A stretch of DNA of 64,000 nucleotides, from positions 298,745-362,744 of the forward strand of contig VXAY01001092.1 of NCBI GenBank assembly GCA_013399855.1. Reading direction: 5' to 3'. Positions 1 to 11,540 of the stretch are shown one piece after another (the first letter of the stretch is position 1; every line of letters begins with the position of its first letter). The notes under the pieces were generated by a model. It saw nothing but the letters and a program-made list of their open reading frames with translations, ran no database searches and was not told where the DNA came from. Origin of the DNA: Oxyruncus cristatus. Taxonomy: Eukaryota; Chordata; Aves; Passeriformes; Cotingidae. The position numbers and the translations under genes are program-made.

Positions 1-2239
1 AAATAGTGGATATCCTCATCAGTATATATTTTGCTTTATCCTTCCCCAGCAATAACTGGAGATACGAATGCTATTTTCTGTATTCAGAGTGCTCCAGGGT
101 GATTTATTTGGTGCAAGTTACACTGTGAATGTTGTTTAAATACACTTTTCAGACTCAATCTTCATAATTTACACCAAATAGGCAATCTTTGTTGTGAAAC
201 AAAGAGCTAATATTAGCATCCCTTTGAAAAGTTGCATACCACTGAGACTTCATTATCATGGCAAAAATATTATGAAAGTGAACATAAATAATGCAAAAAA
301 CATTGGTCAAAATCTGATCTACTTTCACAAAAGGATTCTTTACTGTGCAAATAGACTTCCAAACTCAAAACCAAAGACTACCACTCAATGCAAAACTATC
401 AAAACCTTTTTTTTTTAACTTGGAAACTGAGCTTCTCCTATTTCTATGATCTGTCCCTGCAATGAAACAATACTTCCATAAACAGTCACCAAAGGAGTGT
501 TCATTTGCTTTTTATTTGCTTTCTTAGATATCAAAGTCATTAGGGTTTAGCAGGACACAGGTCACAGTGCCAGAAGCGAATGATGAAAACATAATAAAAA
601 GTTAATGTAAGATTACTCCCGAATAACTGACAAGATCAGGAATCCATTTTATTTTAATTTCTTTTCTCTATTTATGATACAAGATTTTTCTGTATTTCTA
701 TTCAAAACATTTAATTAGGTGCTGACAAAACATGTTCTTACAAAATTAATTGTTCATTAAAGGAGCACAGCTTTCTATACATATCATGTTTTAGAAATCA
801 ATTACAACAAATGGATTTTTGAAGTAAGTTTCAATTTGACAGATTACTTTCGAATATCCCCATACAAGAACTCTCTGCAGTACCCTGCATTATGCAAAAT
901 ACCTCTTAATTTTGCGGCTAGGATCGCATTTAAGTCATTGGAGATAAAGAAATTTCTTTGTTTACTGTCAAATATTCTGATTTATGCATTTATATGCATT
1001 TATACACATTCCCAAGGTTCCCCAAATCTTGAAACAATTCTGAATCTCAAGGGCTCAGTTTGTAGCCTCATAAGTCCAAGGCTGGAAGTTTTGTGCAGCA
1101 TCCTGTGTACTCAGACACTGAACCTTGACTCAGTTTTCCTGTCTCTACACATTCCATCTCCTCCTTCCCCAAAATACCCAGGAACCATCCTTCAGAATTT
1201 GGAATAAATATCCCTTAACACTTTCTAGGTACTGTGTAATAAATGTGATGTCAGTTGCATGTTTTTTGAAATTATAAGTCACCAATTCATAGCATAATCA
1301 AAACTTATTTTGGTTTAGTTTTCAAAGTTTCTCAAGTTTTATGTTTTTTAAGGGTTGTGCTTGAAAACAGAGTTGTGCTGAGGCTGCTTGACAGCCTAAC
1401 ATCCCTGTCTCTGCAAGGTGCTTATTCGTTGTTACAGAATTTTATTTTTCAGACAGAACTTTTATCTGTTTCCAAAAGACAAAAACCAGATCTAGATGCA
1501 GGTCATTAATCATGGCAATTAATTAAAAGCACTAATTACAAATATTTACATTGTACTGCATGTGAATCATTGACATTTAATGATACTATTAAATGGTTGA
1601 CATTAATCACCTGGAATTCTCACTTCCACACATTAATGGCGGTATTTTGCCTTCTAAGTCCAGGAATATTGAAGTTTAGTGATATGAACATGTATTTTTG
1701 AAACAAAAGAAAAGATACCTGAGAATCACAATATCAACTGTGCCACCAAGGTCAGGACCAAATATTCCATAATAGTTCATACTTAGCAGTGACAGCAGGA
1801 TAATCTTGGTGGTTTCTGTGGATGAATTTGCTCTTTAGACCATTTGAATGTGTTTTACATTGTTATTTGCAAAACATCAGTATTCTCTCAGTTACTAATA
1901 TGCCTCTAGATCACTCCTCAATAACACTCTCACCTTTGGCTGATTGATTAAAAGAATTTTGAATTATATATTAATTACATATTTAAGCAAAGAAATATTT
2001 TTATTTCATAAGGTAATGATTTTTCATTTTAAGTTTAGTGAAATCTCTAGCTCTGAGAACTAATGGAAATTTAGCAAGACTTAATAAAATGCATTCATGG
2101 TTTGCCAATGTAGCCTTCATATTTAAAGCAAAGAAATTACGTGGTTGTGTCTCTTTAGAACTGAAGTGATAAGTTACTAATCTTTAAAACAAGACTTATA
2201 GCAAAAAAAAAAAAAAACAAAACAACAGTTTATGCAGTT

Positions 2240-2266
2240 NNNNNNNNNNNNNNNNNNNNNNNNNNN
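2240..2266. other. Assembly gap (27 N)
   Basis: A run of 27 undetermined bases lies shortly after a poly-A tract near 2203-2217. The count is not a conventional placeholder such as 100, so it may be an estimated gap size or masked low-quality bases. A homopolymer-rich neighbourhood is a common reason for such gaps. Confidence 0.95.
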
Positions 2267-4440
2267 AGATGCTTTGATTTCCTGATAATAGTAACTGAAG
2301 AGTTTATTTTTATTTTTCTTTCCACTCCACTTTTTTAACGTAACCTTCTCTCATTTTCTAACAACATCAAGGGGTAAAATTTTAGCCCCTGAGGTTAAGT
2401 AAATTTCTCTGTTTAAACAAAAGGGGGAAAATATAATTTCCATTAGTAAGTTGGAACCCATGAGAGGTCAAAGAACTTGCCCAGATTATCAGGCACCCAA
2501 AATCAGAATTAATAAGAGGAAAGAAAGATAAAGAAAACAAAAGGGGAAAACCCCTAAATGCTCATTAATTTTATTTTAGTTTTTCAAATGTGTTACAATA
2601 TGCAGATCAAGAACAACCCTATTACCATAAGCTAGATAATTATTATTCCTGCATTATTCTTTGGACAGGTAAAAGGTTCACTAATATAGGAAGGGCTGTG
2701 ATTTACTGAGATCATCAGCTTGTTTTGACACCTCAACTCCACACTAAAATATCTTCTAGAAAGGAAGATGTCTGGCAACTGACTGTGTCACATACAGGGA
2801 CTTTTTATCAATGTTATCCTCATGTAGTATGGAAAAAAAATTCTATTATTTTATAATCAGCATTTGCTGATCCTTGCGATATATCCAAAATATTATCTAC
2901 CCACTCTGGGTATAGGTAATAATAAAAATAGTGTAAAAATATTAAGATGTGTGTGCATATAAGTCTCTCATCAGGATTATAAGTTTATAAATCTTACACA
3001 TTAGATGTAAAAAAAATTATTGTCTCCCTATATTAATCTTTTTTGCTAAGTTAAATAAACAATTTTTTTATATATTAATCTGTCACACCTACATAAGTCA
3101 TCTTCATGTGGATTCATCTTCCTTTCTTTCAGTTTCAGTTACACGATTAATTTCTCTTGGCAACTATAAGAAATTTTCTGGGCGAGGAGACTTCTTTCTC
3201 TTTTGCAATCATATTATTTGTTCGTTTTGGACAGGTTTCCCTTATGTGATGTTGATGACTTTTTTTTTTTCTATGCCATTTTTTGTTGAAATCTATGTGA
3301 AATATTTTTAAAAATGCAATTTACTGTAGTGTGCTAAAAAAAAGCACTGAAAATACATTTATGAGTTCTGAGCCTGGATTTTGCATAAACAATTCATACT
3401 GTATGAACTTTTTATTTATATTTTTACTCCTAATAATCTGTTAATATAACCAGAAAAGATTTCTTTGGTCATCTATTTAAACCTCTTTGTTTTAAAAATC
3501 ATGGCAGTTTTTTTCACTGCTAGTCTGCCTCCTGGAGGTGTTTGTAGGTGTGAACACATAAACACACATGTATACACTAGTATATATATTCCTAAAATAT
3601 AATGTCATTCTCTGTTAACTTTCTCTCTGGGCATAATTTAATTACCTAATTTTTCTTAATGCTAAAAATAAAAAGAAAAAGTCTGAGTCAGATGTAGTTA
3701 CCTTTTTTTTATCAAGTCCAGTTGTGCTCTCGCCTGCACTGTATAAATTCTTTCTGTCTCATGTAAATAAGGATGTTTAAACAGGATTCTAAGATACAGT
3801 TGCACTCTATATCTGCTCTTACATACTGAAACATGAGTTTCATTTCCTTCCTCCCCAGCTTCATAAAGTAATGTCCTTTAATCAGCTGACAGGGAAAACT
3901 GACTCTGTGAAGAAGAAGAAATCAGACAGAACTTTCAACCTATCTGAGAGCAACCTGGTCATGAGACTGCTGAGTTACTCTGGGAAGAATCAGGCACAAT
4001 TCTGCCTGCAAATGTGAATGAGGGAGCTCTCCTCACAGAAATGGTTGCCTCATAAATTTGTGAATAAGTATATCCATTGATGCCTTTGGTAGACAACCCA
4101 GGTGCCTCAGGAAGAGGTTTGTAAGGTTTCCCACTACCAGGAATGTCAAAAATTCTTACTACAGATTATGTTATAGACTTGGTAGGTCTTAGGGAGATTT
4201 TTCTAGACACTTGGAATCTTTTAGAGAATATGATTGTGGGTGAACATTCGACTGCTTGGTACTCATATCCCCACCTTTCTGTACATTTCAAATGTTAATG
4301 ACTGCAAGTAATAAAATTACTTTTAAAATTTAATTTTTGGGTATTGTCTTGGAGGACAGAAATCTGTTCTATTACTCCTTTACTGACATGCTGGTTTTGC
4401 TCAGCTATAGGATAAAGCAGCTTCAAAAAAAAATGTAGTA

Positions 4441-4496
4441 TTATTAAAAGAATTAAATTAATTAATTCTTTTATTAAAAGAATATTCTTTTAATAA
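4441..4496. repeat. AT-rich palindrome with flanking inverted and direct copies
   Basis: Positions 4471-4496 form a perfect 26-bp palindrome with 13-bp arms and no spacer. The left arm is ttattaaaagaat. The same 13-mer also occurs as a direct copy at 4441-4453. Between the two copies, 4446-4455 and 4463-4472 form a further 10-bp inverted pair around a 7-base spacer. The block could extrude a cruciform. It contains no ORF and no transposon ends that I recognise. Confidence 0.85.
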
Positions 4497-4960
4497 TAGC
4501 AGCACTCACAGACTACTGGACTCAATTAGTCCACTACTCACAGGTCAGGAGATTTAATTCTCTTACATTTTCAATCCTTTTTCCAAGCCTTTGATAACCT
4601 AGGAACTATTTAAAAAGGAACCATTTCATACATTATGCAAATTGAGGATATCATAAAGGAGCTCACTTAAAATTGAACTGCAAACTGTAACATAGAAATT
4701 TTTAACTAGATAAATTTTTATTCATAAGTTAAATTTGAAGCATAACTTTTTTCACACTTTTAAAACTAAATGTTGGAAATAGCAAAAATTATATTCTTGG
4801 TAATAGTATTATTCTCTATCAGGATGATACAGCAGTCAAGACTGATTATTGAACTCCAAAAGTAATTCAGTATTTAACCTAACACAAGTCAGCTTTGAGA
4901 TACTTTTACTGGTTTGTCATTTAGCCTCAAGCTTGAAGCCAAAGATATCATCTGAAATTG

Positions 4961-5493
4961 TAGAATCACAGAACCACAAAACGGTTGAAGTAGGCAGAGG
5001 CCTTCTGGAGGCCAGCTGATTCAACACCCTGCTCAAACAGGGACAGATAGAGCTGGTTTACCAGGATCATGTCCAGATGGCTTTTGAGTACCTGCAAGGA
5101 TGGAGAATCTACACCTTCTCTGGACAACCTGTTCCAGTTCTCAGTAACCCTCACAGTGTGAAAGTGATTCCTGAAGTTCAAATAGATGCTTCTGCGTTCC
5201 AGGTGGGGATTCCTATCACTGGGCACCACTAAAAAAAGCCTGGTTCCTCCTCTTTATATCCTGCCTTCAGGTGTTTGTAGACATTGATGAGATTCCATAG
5301 ATCCTCGACTCTCTCAGCCTTTCCTTAGATTAGAGATATTCAGGTCCCCTAATCTTTTTAGTGACCCTTTGCTGGATCTGCTCAAGTAGGTCCATATCTT
5401 GTAGTCCAGGACTGGACCCAGTGCCACATCAATGCTTAGTAGAGAATAAGGATCCCCTCCCTTGACCTGCTGGCAATGCTATTTCTAATGCAG
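4961..5493 (-). mobile_element. CR1 LINE, 5'-truncated 3' part
   Basis: The left edge is the reverse complement of a CR1 3' terminus (tagaatcacagaa). Moving rightward, the sequence follows CR1 order backwards: 3' UTR, C-terminal coding part, then the region encoding the end of the reverse-transcriptase ORF. The minus-strand frame over 4966-5229 keeps the recognisable C-terminal pattern in which an ENWNRL segment precedes a DSPSL segment and a hydrophobic FKxxLD-like end (here LKSHLD). The rest is broken by stops and indels. It ends near 5493 at the part equivalent to the C-terminal third of ORF2, so most of the protein is missing. It is a dead-on-arrival copy, common in bird genomes. CR1 elements characteristically leave no clean target-site duplication, and none is visible. 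Confidence 0.9.
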
Positions 5494-5765
5494 AATTAAA
5501 TTCTTTCATTGCTGCATAACAACTGAAACAAGAGCAAGGCCTAAAGAGAGTTAACCAAGGTATCTTGCTCCATATCTGCTCTGCTTATGTTGAAAGAAAT
5601 TTTGTTCTGTTCAGTTCAGTGGACCCAAAACTAGAGAAAAATATTAGGAACATGGGCTTAGGGGTAATAAATTAGAGTAAAGTAAGCTAACGTAGATATT
5701 TGAATAGGTGGAATAGGCCTGAAGCCAAGGCTTTCTCCAAGCTTCAGTAACTGGGGCAAAACCAA
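5494..5765. other. Spacer between CR1 and LTR-like block
   Basis: This is unclassified AT-rich sequence. It may be the 5' part of the LTR-like element to its right: a TG-initiated start at 5588 is an alternative boundary and would give an LTR of about 540 bp, a usual length for gammaretrovirus-like LTRs. I see no coding signal. Confidence 0.4.
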
Positions 5766-6129
5766 TGGAAAGTTAAAAAGGTCACACTGAGGAAGACTAC
5801 AAAGACCCCAGACTCAACGATGAAGAAAAGCGAATGTACCCCCAGAATTGAGGGCCAGGAAAAGCTCCAACCCAAGCTCTGCCTGGGCTCCACCCATGCT
5901 CCACCTATTATCAATATGTATGATTAGATGTTGTAATCATATGAATAGGTATGTAGAATGTTGCAATCCCTCACAGAAACTGTATATATTCCTTGATTTG
6001 TGCCAAGGACTTCAGAGCTCTTTGTCCAGAGTGAGCTGGGGGTTCCCCAGCATTGCAATAAATACCTTTGCTGTTTAAAGACCATAAACTCTGTCTTTAA
6101 CAGTTTTATTGTACCTTTTGGGCTTCACA
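5766..6129 (+). mobile_element. Probable solo LTR, ERV1-like (boundaries tentative)
   Basis: The block has LTR order: a moderately GC-rich U3-like part, a TATA-like element (tgtatatat near 5981), then a polyadenylation signal AATAAA at 6057-6062, a T-rich U5-like tail, and an end in TTCACA at 6129. If it starts with TG at 5766 it is flanked by the 4-bp direct repeat ccaa (5762-5765 and 6130-6133), the duplication size usual for ERV1-type integration. A 4-bp match is weak evidence, and a longer element starting near 5588 is possible. No gag, pol or env sequence follows, so it would be a solo LTR left after recombination. Orientation is inferred from the TATA and poly-A order. Confidence 0.55.
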
Positions 6130-6996
6130 CCAATAAAAAAATTCAGATAATGAAGGGCACCCTCAGAGTGCTTTGTTTCATGTGTGAGGTTTAGTTCAAA
6201 ACATAGCATTTGATCAAACTTCAAAATGATGGGTTACTTTTGGTTTTTTGCTTATATTTCTTTATGATCAAATGACTTAAGCATACAGTTTTGGGGCGCT
6301 TCTGGTGAAGAAAGCATACTTTTTATGTATTAGGAAAAATGTCTAGTCACAAAATATTACTTCAAGCAGTAGTTTTCAGATAACAAAGAAATGGCAACAT
6401 ATGAAAGAAATGTATTAATATCCATGTCCAGAAAAAGTACTGTCTAATAGTTACAGGTGTATTGTGCTTACTACCACAAATTTTTCCCTCTTTTCCTACC
6501 AACCTCCTTGGCCTCTGCTGATGGTTGAGTCTGCAATTATTGTCTGAGTTCTTCATTGTGTTTCCCCAGATCACAAGGTCTTCTGCTTCTCATTCCCTTG
6601 TATGCATCTTTCCTATCTGGTTGCTTCTCTTTTTCCCTGTCTTTACTCTTTCTCCCTTGATTTCTCTCTTATTTCTGCTCTTATTTTATAGTTTTTCTTA
6701 AATGCAGCCTCTTCTTATTCAGTTGAACAAGTGGAGCAGTAATATAAGAAAGTCTCTCTAGTGTAGCAGGGGATTAGAAAACCATCTTTTACACACTAAA
6801 AGCGTAACAGGCTTTGGGAGTCTCAATTTGGTAAAGATTTAGGTGTGCTAAGAGCTCTCAGGGGATGAAATGTGTTTAGCAAGGATCAAATCTTCTGATA
6901 AATAGTGAGAAAAAAAGTCAGTCTCTACTCAACATATGCAAACCAAGTTTGGAGAAGTACACAGTGCTTTTGCTAGACTGTAGTGTGTTGTCACAA
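6130..6996. other. Unique sequence, nothing recognised
   Basis: The part from about 6480 to 6720 is pyrimidine-rich on the plus strand. No repeat family, exon or RNA gene was recognised. Confidence 0.5.
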
Positions 6997-7124
6997 AATC
7001 ACAGAATATTCTTAGCTGGAAGGGACCCACAAGGACCGTCAAATCCAGCTCTTAAGTGAATGTCCCATATAGGGATCAAACCTGTGACCTTGGCATTACC
7101 AGAACCATGCTTTAACCAATTTGG
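6997..7124 (-). mobile_element. TguSINE1-like SINE, diverged copy
   Basis: Read on the minus strand, this begins with a tRNA-like head: an eroded A-box region around 7115-7123, then a stretch ending in ATGCCAAGGTCA and a B-box-like GGTTTGATCCC at 7072-7082. These match the anticodon-side and T-arm parts of tRNA-Ile. It continues into a body ending with a CR1-type tail (GGTCCCTTCCAGCT, then ATTCTGTGATTTTG). A tRNA-Ile head joined to a CR1-derived tail is the published structure of the zebra finch SINE TguSINE1, which is thought to be mobilised by CR1 LINE machinery. It shares its layout with the copy at 24360-24494 but has more mutations, including loss of a clear A box. It is not a functional tRNA gene. 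Confidence 0.85.
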
Positions 7125-8547
7125 AAAATTTAACTAATTTAATAATTTCCTTCCTCTATAATAGCATATTGGCAAATGCACTGGTTCTTCTAAGTATTCT
7201 GGGTTTTGTTTGAAACGTGGGCAAAATACACCTTCTCAACAGTACCTGATCAAGTTTTATTGAAAAAAATGTGACCTGTTGCATATACTTGTTTTTTCTG
7301 GGTTTCTGACAAGATGATTTAAGCTTAAAAAATTCACCATAGAAATCTGAGTTATGTAACAGGAAATGGTAAATGTCTGTAACTCATGATTCTGTTACTT
7401 ATAAAATCTTCTGAAATATTATTTAAATATTACTTTAGTTATTAAATGTAATTTTTTTATCCTTATACTCAATGGAATTGTACAAAGAATCAAACTTAAT
7501 TTTGAAATGATTCTTAAACTTTGAAACATGTTTCCCGTCAAAGCAAATAAAATAACTTTTGGAAAGTATTTAAAAGATAAAACTTCTTGCCTTTTTTTTT
7601 TTTTTTTTTGATTTTATTCAAACTGAAGCTTTCCTTTTGGACAGAATAAAAAAATATAGTTAAAATAAATCTTCTATATGATGTTCTGTAGTCATCTCTG
7701 ACAAGAAATAAACTCACACACCTTTCAATCTCTTGGTTAATGCACTGGTTGAAGATAGAGGAAATGTAAATTCAAGTCTCTGATCTTCTTGCGTCAGAAG
7801 GGTCTGATATGAGAAATTCATCACGTCAGGAAACATTACATCAGAGTTGTTCAATACTCAGGATGAATGCTTTGGTCATCTGTCAAATAAAACATGGTAA
7901 TCTCTTCCTTATAATTCAAATGAAATTTCTAAAAATCAATAACATCTTTGAAAGAATGGAATTTTGACTTGACTACAAATGCTCTAATGTATTTTTTTTC
8001 CTTTAAGGTTACGGATGTGCTATTCTGTTAAGAGGACACAGATCAGCTCCTCTCAGAACACCATGGAAGGACAGCCTTCTCTCACAGCCACAATCTTTCA
8101 TTTCTGAGGGAACAAAAGGAGGATTTATTGGAGTTCTACAGAAAATAAAAAAATTAAACAAAAAATTAAATAGTTGAATGGTGCCTGTGAATAGGGTAGA
8201 AACTTCTCTTACATAGCCTAACACATTGTGTAGCTAAGCCTTTATTTGACTCATCCTGTCAAAGTTTTAGTGACAATAACTGGATGAGTACAAACGTGAG
8301 TGAAACAAAACTCTTCCTTTCCAGTGCCCTCAATCTCTTGGCAAAGTGCACTGAACTTTTGCTTGCTAATTGTATCATATCTTTGAGATCCTCCCCACCC
8401 CATCCTTATCCCACCTTATTCGTAACGATATTATCAAGCTGGAGAATACTGTGGATATTTTTGGGAAATTCCAACAAATGAACTCTAGAAGAACAAACTA
8501 AACAACTGTGAAAGATCTATACGTTTAACAGATTTTGGGACAGAGCA
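7125..8547. other. Unique AT-rich sequence with poly-T run
   Basis: It contains an 18-T homopolymer at 7592-7609. No gene or repeat family was recognised. Confidence 0.5.
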
Positions 8548-8602
8548 TGGACTAGATAAACTCTTGAGGTCCCTTTCAGCTATAAGATTTTATAAAAAAT
8601 AA
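8548..8602 (+). mobile_element. CR1 3' tail remnant
   Basis: About 55 bases match the end of a CR1 3' UTR in order: a TGGACTAGATAA stretch, then CTTGAGGTCCCTTTCAGC, then a degenerate ATTCTATG-like end (gattttataaaa). Everything upstream is absent, so this is a very short 5'-truncated insertion. Confidence 0.7.
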
Positions 8603-10496
8603 TGATAAGTAAGTTCCTGACTCTTACTTATCCAATGGTGTGACTTTTTTTGTAGTATGGGCAAAACAACATCTTCTCAGCCATAGATGAAAACCTGAAC
8701 TGCTCCAAAACAGAAGCATAGAACTTCAACCTTTCAACATAGAAGATTAGATCCCTTACTGATATGTTAATCAGCCCTCTCTTATTCTGGATAAAGATTG
8801 CCTCTCTATTTCTCTTCTGCTGGGCTGATGAGTAAGTGAACTTCTATGTACTTCAGTTACTTGTCAGTTTGGTAACAACCTTGTCAATGCCCTTCACTGA
8901 GCATTCCCAGATCCAAAAGCTGTCCTTAGTACTTTGTTTGCCAGTACTCAGTTCAAATGAAATCATTCAGTATCATCAAAGGAAATTAATTTCTTACATT
9001 TACACATACCAAAACACAGTTACAGATCTAGTATTGTAAAGATATAGTCAATTATGCTGCTATGCTAACATGTAATAGCTCAGGAGAAGAGTGTTTTGCA
9101 AACTGGTGGAGGAGTTACTTTTCCAGCTGCTGATTGCCACATTGCCTGATCTCCTCACTGTGGATTATCACTTCCCTAAATTTGTCAGCAGAGCTGCTCG
9201 TGTCAAAATGCAGTCAAAGTGAGATAGGTTAACTGGTTTAAACACAAGATTTTTCCGAAGATGAAACACTGAAGCTGTCTTGGCAGCAGCAGAGATGGCA
9301 TATCAGAGTGATGGTAAATTCTGCCAGGGAGTAAAGATGGACAGAGGCAGTGATAAACAGATGGAGATGTCCATAAGGTAATGTAGAACTAGAAACTGAT
9401 GTGTGCCCAAAGCATAATCATGTATCATCTGTATGATTATGTATGATGCAAACACGGCATTTTTTTCCCAATTTGCTCACCCTTATCTTTCCCTCCTTCC
9501 CAAGATTGTACTTTCTCTTTTCTAAATGACTGGTTTAACTGTGGTTTATCTGTTGTTCATGTTAGGTTTATACAAGCTCAGATCACCTGGGAGGCTTAGA
9601 TGGATTCTTATTTGCATGAGTGTTGAATTAACAGGTCAGTTAAGTTAGTTTATACCAAATGAGCACTTCACTAATGTGCTATTATTTCATCTTGCTGAAA
9701 AATTCATGCCAGATTTAAACATTTCTGAACTACAACTTTTGATTCCAGGTTCTAATTCAGAGCATGAGGTCATGTCTCTGAATTCATTGACACTGATGGG
9801 ATGGAGGGATGGAAGAAGAGAACATTATCCAGATCTTGCATAAGTAACACAAAATTATGTCTACAGAAATACTTTCACTAGCTGGAATGAACAAGCTAGG
9901 CAGATCTCAAATTCAAAAACAAGGAGTTCTCATTTTTCTTTACCTCAGTCCTTTCTCAACACTCCTTGCTCAGCTCACCTTGACGTTTTGCTGAGGCTTT
10001 TGTGAGTTATTTCATTTCAGTAGCTCAGCAAAAATGCTAACAAAACCGTAGACCAACTGTAGCTTATCAGCGTTTTACCAGGTTGATAAATAGAATTGGC
10101 TCAGCAAGGTATCCTCAAATCCATGTAATACAAGGGAAGGAAGGATGCAGACGAGAACAGTGGAATGATCAGTGAAATTGTCACTTTTGCCTGCAGAAAG
10201 TTATTCAGGCATCTCTGCTGCTCAGGGAAATGTACCAGAAAACTTTGGAAAAGTGGCACTTCTCCTTATCATTTGGGAGATCATCCAAGTTCCATTAAAG
10301 TAATTAAGTTTTCATACTTATCTTAATGATGTCTTGATCAGATGCTTTCACTACTAGAAAGTTATTAATGTGCAAACCAACTCTGATCTTTGATATGGGT
10401 GTATATTATTCAAGGATCATAAGTAGTTAGGAATCAAATACACACTATAAACTTACATAGCACTTTGTATGTACCTAGTCTTCCATAGAGTACAAA
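8603..10496. other. Unique sequence, nothing coding recognised
   Basis: There is no recognised repeat or exon. A small inverted repeat, cataatcat at 9413-9421 with atgattatg at 9433-9441, could form a 9-bp stem. Its surroundings give no sign of a structured RNA gene. Confidence 0.5.
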
Positions 10497-11540
10497 AGCT
10501 AGCAATCCCCAGGAGCAAGATATCGGGCAAGGGAGGCAGGAGACCAACATGGCTGAGTAGGGAGCTGCTGGTCAAACTGCTCAGGCAGTTGAAACTGGGA
10601 CAGATGACTTAGGAAAATATAGAGATGAAGTACAGTTGTGTAGGGATGGGGTGTAAGGGGTACAAGGAATAATAAAAGGGTTTCTACAGGTATGTTAATC
10701 AGAAAAGGAAGGTCAAAGGAGGTGTATACCCTCTCATAACAATGCTGGAAAACTGGTAACAATGGATAAGGAGAAGACTGAGTACTCAACAACTTTTTTT
10801 GCCTCAGTCTGAAATGGTAAACTCCCTTCCCACACCTCTCAAGTGGGTGAAGAGCAGGATGGGGACTGAAGGAACAAAGTACTGTTTACTTACACTGTAA
10901 GTAAAGATTAGCTTCATAACTACATGAGGTCATGAACCTAAGTGTACATAAGTCCATGGGACCAGAGAAGATGCACCCCAGAATCCTGAGGAATAGGCTG
11001 ATGCGGTTGCCAAGCTACTCTCTGTGATATTGGAGGGGCCATGGCAGTCAAGTGAAGTCCCAGAGAAGTCCCTCTGTGCCTCGGAAGACTGTGCAACAGA
11101 TCCTCCTAGAAGATGTACTAAGGCACATGGAGGACAAGCAGGTGACTTGAAACAGCAAGAACAGCTTCACCAAGGGCAAGTCGTACTGTCCTTCTGAGGA
11201 GGAGTGACTACACCACTGGACAAAGGAAAGGTTGAAGATGTCATTTATGTGGACTTTTGTAAAGCCTTTGACATGACCCCCACAACATTCTACTCCCTAA
11301 ATTGGAGAGAGATGGATTCAGTAGGTGGACTGTTAGATGGATAACAAAGTGGTTAGATGCTTGCATCTAGAGGGTAGTGGTCAATGCCTCAGAGTCCACC
11401 ACTGATGGACATCAGTGACAAGTAAGAATCCCTCAAGGGTACATACTGGGACCAGTGTTGTTTAATATCTTCATTAACGACATAGACAAAGGGTGCACCC
11501 TCAGCAAGTTTGCAGATGACACCAAGCCAAGTGGTGTGGT
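10497..11540 (+). mobile_element. CR1 LINE ORF2 fragment A (linker plus reverse transcriptase)
   Basis: This piece carries the part of CR1 ORF2 between the endonuclease and the reverse transcriptase, then part of the reverse transcriptase. Near its start the plus-strand translation reads like the conserved WLSRELL segment that follows the CR1 endonuclease. Further on are a decayed motif A (DFCKAFDM around 11252-11275) and a preserved FADD-type catalytic box at 11509-11520, before which reads [12 protein letters not shown]. Stops and frameshifts interrupt every frame, so no protein is made. It ends just after the catalytic box and runs directly into a second fragment that starts again upstream of motif A. 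It is therefore not one continuous ORF. Confidence 0.85.

Larger units (their letters stand above)
1..4960. other. AT-rich unique sequence, no gene seen
   Basis: I recognise no exon, RNA gene or interspersed repeat family here. Open frames such as 836-1207 (123 codons) and 3108-3311 have low-complexity, hydrophobic-rich translations typical of random AT-rich DNA and match no family I know. The stretch carries short poly-A and poly-T runs, an N gap at 2240-2266 and a palindrome at 4441-4496, which are listed separately. It is best read as intergenic or intronic DNA. An undetected exon or conserved non-coding element cannot be excluded without alignment to other birds. Confidence 0.6.

Noticed and set aside
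836..1207. 123-codon open frame on the plus strand
   Set aside because: The translation has no family resemblance, is biased as random AT-rich DNA would be, and there are no splice, promoter or conservation cues.
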